6,131 nt of DNA from Desulfobacula sp. (GTDB lineage: Bacteria; Desulfobacterota; Desulfobacteria; Desulfobacterales; Desulfobacteraceae): positions 1-6,131 of the forward strand of contig NZ_JAIOSW010000296.1 of NCBI RefSeq assembly GCF_021107415.1, given 5' to 3'. Made by a program: the position numbers and the translations under genes. Within the stretch, counting starts at the first letter, position 1, and every line of letters starts with the position of its first letter. This document shows positions 6,112 to 6,131 of the stretch, in pieces. Under the pieces are notes generated by a model, which did no database searches, was not told the DNA's origin, and saw only the letters and a list, made by a program, of their open reading frames with translations.

Positions 6112-6131
6112 GTTAATTAATTTAAAACTCC

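Overview
The window reads as ordinary chromosomal DNA of an anaerobic, respiring, Gram-negative-type bacterium. A molybdopterin oxidoreductase next to an NrfD-type quinone-interacting membrane subunit, a complete LivHMGF importer and moderately AT-rich DNA would fit a Desulfobacterota sulfate reducer such as the Desulfobacter/Desulfobacula group. That placement is inference from gene content and style; no marker gene in the window proves it.

Left block (1-1507, + strand): the last 175 codons of a DMSO-reductase-superfamily catalytic subunit run in from the left edge. An eight-helix NrfD/PsrC-family membrane subunit follows after 18 nt, behind a strong Shine-Dalgarno. A strong intrinsic terminator then closes the transcript. 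Together they look like the distal end of a membrane-bound redox complex that exchanges electrons between the (mena)quinone pool and an unidentified substrate. Any iron-sulfur subunit must lie upstream of the window.

Middle block (about 1533-2378, + strand): a candidate promoter and an AT-rich leader containing a long A/T inverted repeat precede two tightly linked small genes. The first encodes a 61-residue charged protein ending in a GNSGRIYLP motif (DUF2080-like, reminiscent of half an AbrB/MazE DNA-binding hairpin). The second, 2 nt later, encodes a roughly 150-residue GNAT acetyltransferase. The pair has the size, order and coupling of an antitoxin-toxin or regulator-enzyme module and is the most interesting part of the window. 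It ends at a hairpin terminator that also serves the convergent operon.

Right block (2405-6111, - strand): a compact branched-chain amino acid ABC importer operon, transcribed livH > livM > livG > livF. It holds two permeases and two ATPases. The periplasmic binding protein is not present and presumably lies beyond 6131. Adjacent starts and stops are 24 nt apart, 4 nt apart and overlapping by 8 nt, which indicates one translationally coupled transcript.

No RNA genes, CRISPR arrays, complete insertion sequences or gene-free stretches over 300 bases were seen. The longest gap is 1450-1678.
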